Source: JAGOSA01 sp039795715
GTDB taxonomy: Bacteria; Patescibacteriota; Minisyncoccia; Phycocordibacterales; UBA9973
NCBI GenBank assembly: GCA_039795715.1
Contig: JBDKLD010000013.1
Coordinates: 1-22,717 of the forward strand
Reading direction: 5' to 3'
Length of the DNA: 22,717 bases
Made by a program: the position numbers and the translations under genes. Below, piece after piece: positions 19,588 through 22,717 of the stretch; the stretch's first letter is position 1; every line of letters starts with the position of its first letter. The notes under the pieces were generated by a model. It was not told the origin of the DNA, ran no database searches, and saw only the letters and a program-made list of their open reading frames with translations.

Positions 19588-22554
19588 TTATATATACATT
19601 TTCGCCCTCTTGCAGTACTGACATTCAGTTTCCTTTCCGCCATAACTTTTCCAGTAACAAGGTCGCTCGGTCCATGTGCCGTTTTTGAGTTCGGAATCGT
19701 AGTCAGAAATATCCTTGCGGAGTGACTCGATGTGCTCTTCGCCAATCGTTGTTTGATAAAGCGCTTTACGCATGTCGTTCTCTTCGACAAAATAGAGACG
19801 TGACGCTTCGACAGTTTGCCTGCCCTTTTGCGAATTTTCAATCAGATATGAATACATGGCGAGCTGACGCAAATAGTCAGAGAGACGATTTTCTTCATCG
19901 AGCTTTTCCACATCTTTGGCAGATTTGGTTTTGCCAGTTTTAAAATCAGTCACGCGCACCGAGCCACCATCGTCGCTTTCGAGCAAATCAATCTTGCCTG
20001 TAATTAGGAGCTCGGGCACTTCGCTATCTCTGCACGACAGCGCCTTTTCACTTTCTCGAAGTGACCAGAGATCGGCAAAAGAATTGTCGGCAAAACGAGT
20101 GACTGCAGCCGTGGCGTCTTTGGTAAATTTCTTAATGACATTTGCCTGAGTTATTCGCGACTTGGTAATTTCTTCACTCACCGCAAGGTCGATATCTTTT
20201 TTTGTCGGCTGGTTTTCGCTTTTTACTATTCGCTCGATCGCACCATGGACAATACTGCCAAATTGCAGACTTTCAGTAAGCGGTTCGGGAACTTGCAGGA
20301 AATTCCTAAAGTACCATTTCCATGGGCATTCAAAAAAAGCGTTGAGTAATGTGACTGAAACTTTGGTATCGTGATATTTCTCAGCCACCATTTTCTGCAA
20401 AACTTCCTTGGTTATTGTTGGATTTTCTTGTCGGCGCGAAGTGACATACTCAATTGGCTCAAGCGACTCTGCTTCGCAAACCATAAACTCCAAAGCATCA
20501 TTCGGCAGGGCTTCGATAATTGCGGCAAGATGTTCTTCGCTACCTTTGTGCGACATTTTGGCAAATGATAATGTGCAAAATCTCTTTGCCCGAGTAATTG
20601 CGACATAGAGCTCACGCTTCGCGACTTCTTGGTCTTTTTTCTCTAGACGTTCTTTTACTGATTCAGGTAGGGTAAAAGCCATGCGCTTGCCACTCATGAG
20701 GGCGCGTTCGTTCATATGGGCGATCCAGACTGCATCAAACTCCAAGCCTTTTGAACCGTGGAGCGTCATCACTTGGATACCGTCATTGGTGCCAAAAACC
20801 GCGAGCGGAATATTTTCTCCATACTCTTGGAGGCGCTCTATGTAGAGCAAGTAGTCTTTGAGGCTGACCTTTGGATTGCGCTCTTCTAGAGTATTCGCGA
20901 GGTGAATCATTGAGCGAATTATTTCTATCCGCTTCACATACGCTTCCGGATCGAATGTTGTTTCGAGAAAAAAATCATTGCCAATAATTTGCAGAGTAGA
21001 GTACAAACTTTTTCCCGATGTATCATCGAAAAGCTTGGAGAGTTTTCTACCAAAGAGTGAAATAGGATCACTCTCCGCAAAAAGGCTTTGTATTCCGTTT
21101 TTACCTCCAAAACTATCTACCGAAAGTTTCCGACTATCTGCCTCGTGCAAAAACTGGTGTGCAGAGAGCGGAGGAATACCGGAGATAGGATCGAGTACTG
21201 CCTCCGCTATAGAAACCGTATCATACGGGTCATTAAGAATATTTAAAATAGTTATAAAGAAATCGAATTCTGCAACATCAAAAAGACGGAGTGACTGCGT
21301 AGAAGAAGCTGGCAACCCCATGTCACGTAAAATAGCAACCGCGCTACGGACCTGGACATTCTTGGGTACTATCAAAGCGCAGTCTTTCGGCAATGTCCCA
21401 TCGGCAATTTTCTCTTTAAAAAAAAGTCCAGCTTGTAGGATTTCATCACGCGGGTACATCGTCTCCATTAAACAAACCGGATGCTTGTGCTTGCTGTTCG
21501 ACTGAAGCTTCCCTTTTGCTAATACGCTTTCGAGTAATTTGTCAGCAGTGTCAAGAATAGTTTGCGATGAGCGATAGTTTTCTATCAAGGTAATTTGCTT
21601 TGTGCCTTCAAACGTTCTCACAAATTCTTCAAAGTGTGACAGAGACGCTCCGCCAAAACCGTAGATGAGTTGTCGGTCATCGCCAACCACAAAAATGTTG
21701 GGTGCTTCAACATCGCCCCAAATGATTTTCAAAAATTCATTTTGTACGCCGGACGAATCTTGGTGTTCATCAACCAAGACGTAGAGGTATCGCTCGCGAA
21801 GCGTTGCCCTGACGTCTTCAGACTCGCGGACAATTTCCGTCATGTACGACAAAATGTCATCGTAATCCATAGCATTTCTTTCTCGCTTTTCAACTTCGTA
21901 CAATTCATAGAAACGCACCGTCTCGCGCATGCGCTCCAAGCCTTCGATCTTGTTTTGTGTCTCTTTATTGAGCTGTCCCTTGGTCTCGCCACGCGAAGAA
22001 ATATTTGTCGGATCTTTGGCGAGCATCGCGATTTCTTTTTCAACTTCTCGCAAAAAAACGTCTGGGCTCATTCGTTCACGCTTGAGCAATGAAATAAGCG
22101 ACTTGAGGTCGCGATAGTACATCGCGCTATTGCTCCGCGGACGCAAATACGTCCACTCATGCTCATTGAGAATATGGTCAAAAAGTGAAAGTGTATCGGT
22201 GTCATCGAGCGCACTCGGCACATGAGGCAAGCCGATGACTGAGTAGAATTCTTCGATCAGCTTCGTGCCGAATGCATGGTAGGTCGTTACATTTATTTTG
22301 CCGGCGTCCGGTCCGATATATGTCCGAAGTCGACGTCGCATGGCTTCGACACCGGAATTGGTAAATGTCAGACAGAGAATGCCGTCAGCCTGGGTATCAG
22401 TCTTTTTGAGGATGTTGGCAATACGAAGTGCCAAAATCTGGGTCTTGCCGGTGCCAGGTCCAGCGACCACCATTACCGGCCCCTCAGTAGTATCTACGGC
22501 TTGTTTTTGGGCGGTATTGAGGGATTTATAGGCATTGGTAAAGGCTTCGTTCAT
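19588..22554 (-). CDS. UvrD/PcrA-like helicase fused to a RecB/AddB-type Fe-S nuclease domain
   Basis: The 988-aa protein has superfamily 1A helicase motifs: Walker A AGPGTGKTQ (about residues 31-39), LCLTFTNSGVEAMRRRL (motif Ia), VDEHQD (Walker B, with His where DEFQD/DEYQD is usual), GDDRQLIYGFGGAS (motif III), TLHGSKGLEFD (motif V) and YVAITRAKR (motif VI). About residues 735-988 form a PD-(D/E)XK nuclease: GSIVHGAIE, GKIDLLE, VTDFKTGK. Four Cys suit an Fe-S cluster: FFECPWKWYF and, at the end, PCYWKSYGGKETECQYC. The single chain combines functions split between AddA and AddB. It probably processes DNA ends or breaks. The atl gene follows 13 nt downstream. Confidence 0.93.
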   Translation of the reverse strand: MNEAFTNAYKSLNTAQKQAVDTTEGPVMVVAGPGTGKTQILALRIANILKKTDTQADGILCLTFTNSGVEAMRRRLRTYIGPDAGKINVTTYHAFGTKLIEEFYSVIGLPHVPSALDDTDTLSLFDHILNEHEWTYLRPRSNSAMYYRDLKSLISLLKRERMSPDVFLREVEKEIAMLAKDPTNISSRGETKGQLNKETQNKIEGLERMRETVRFYELYEVEKRERNAMDYDDILSYMTEIVRESEDVRATLRERYLYVLVDEHQDSSGVQNEFLKIIWGDVEAPNIFVVGDDRQLIYGFGGASLSHFEEFVRTFEGTKQITLIENYRSSQTILDTADKLLESVLAKGKLQSNSKHKHPVCLMETMYPRDEILQAGLFFKEKIADGTLPKDCALIVPKNVQVRSAVAILRDMGLPASSTQSLRLFDVAEFDFFITILNILNDPYDTVSIAEAVLDPISGIPPLSAHQFLHEADSRKLSVDSFGGKNGIQSLFAESDPISLFGRKLSKLFDDTSGKSLYSTLQIIGNDFFLETTFDPEAYVKRIEIIRSMIHLANTLEERNPKVSLKDYLLYIERLQEYGENIPLAVFGTNDGIQVMTLHGSKGLEFDAVWIAHMNERALMSGKRMAFTLPESVKERLEKKDQEVAKRELYVAITRAKRFCTLSFAKMSHKGSEEHLAAIIEALPNDALEFMVCEAESLEPIEYVTSRRQENPTITKEVLQKMVAEKYHDTKVSVTLLNAFFECPWKWYFRNFLQVPEPLTESLQFGSIVHGAIERIVKSENQPTKKDIDLAVSEEITKSRITQANVIKKFTKDATAAVTRFADNSFADLWSLRESEKALSCRDSEVPELLITGKIDLLESDDGGSVRVTDFKTGKTKSAKDVEKLDEENRLSDYLRQLAMYSYLIENSQKGRQTVEASRLYFVEENDMRKALYQTTIGEEHIESLRKDISDYDSELKNGTWTERPCYWKSYGGKETECQYCKRAKMYI

Positions 22555-22560
22555 TGCAGT

Positions 22561-22566
22561 ATTATA
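22561..22566 (-). promoter_or_regulatory. -10 box 6 nt before the helicase-nuclease start
   Basis: TATAAT on the minus strand, then 6 nt, then ATG (22554). No clear -35. A leaderless mRNA is predicted. Confidence 0.65.
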
Positions 22567-22615
22567 GCCTCAATTTGGCTTTTTCCCATAGACTAGCGTA
22601 TTCTAACCAATACCT

Positions 22616-22717
22616 TCACACCACCTGCATGGGAATTTGATAATTAATCCCTCCATGAACTCTTTCGTAGTTGTAGTATCTCAAATACTTTTTGAGCGCG
22701 CAATTAATTTTTTTCAC
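22616..22717 (-). CDS. Transposase C-terminal fragment (rve integrase type), truncated by window edge
   Basis: The frame is open from the right edge to TGA at 22616-22618 and gives 33 residues. KKYLRYYNYERVHGGINYQI followed by PM is the standard end of IS3/IS481-type transposases. It differs in sequence from the left-edge fragment, so these are not two copies of one element. The N-terminal and catalytic parts are outside the window. Confidence 0.78.
   Translation of the reverse strand: MKKINCALKKYLRYYNYERVHGGINYQIPMQVV

Noticed and set aside
19575..19841. N-terminal extension of the ATL protein to 210 aa
   Set aside because: The extension overlaps the end of the helicase-nuclease gene in another frame and is Lys/Arg/Ser-rich with no family match.

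Overview
The window looks like a Patescibacteria (Candidate Phyla Radiation) contig. The evidence is the mix of small hypothetical membrane proteins, a Pro-linked single-pass protein with a pilin-like tail, an NHL-repeat surface protein, a ThrRS without a TGS domain, group I introns in tRNA genes, and almost no Shine-Dalgarno sequences. This assignment is inference; no rRNA is present to confirm it. The code is standard: TGA ends the Nudix, ITPase and 30-aa genes and both edge transposase fragments, and the long genes contain no in-frame TGA.

Layout. Each edge holds the 3' end of a different rve-type transposase, both pointing inward, so the contig probably breaks at insertion sequences. Region 1 (135-1690) holds tRNA-Thr(CGT), an HNH endonuclease gene with an internal TGA, a tRNA-Thr(GGT) split by a 210-nt group I intron, a tRNA-like mini-hairpin in its leader, and a Nudix hydrolase. 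Region 2 (1698-9236, minus strand) holds a basic tail protein, an 81-aa protein, RadC, a 12-repeat NHL surface protein, the Pro-linked pilin-like protein, a conserved 146-aa protein, a secreted protein and two tiny membrane proteins. Region 3 (9319-10872) alternates membrane proteins of unknown function with two copies of an unrecognised mini-ORF on the opposite strand. Region 4 (10879-12219) holds tRNA-Asp, tRNA-Met, an HTH/LAGLIDADG-like gene and tRNA-fMet with a 244-nt group I intron. Region 5 (12258-22566) holds ThrRS, a coiled-coil protein, an ITPase, GyrB, a single-chain mitochondrial-type PheRS, two small membrane proteins, an alkyltransferase-like protein and a UvrD-type helicase fused to a RecB/AddB-like nuclease.

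The most striking signal is a module present twice. Each copy has an intron-bearing tRNA, then after 60-75 nt a free-standing endonuclease-type gene with its own promoter, whose stop codon lies inside the 5' end of the next tRNA. This resembles collaborative homing, in which a free-standing nuclease spreads a neighbouring intron.

A second general feature is promoter architecture. At least nine genes have a TATAAT-like -10 box ending only 6-8 nt before the start codon, so their mRNAs should be leaderless.
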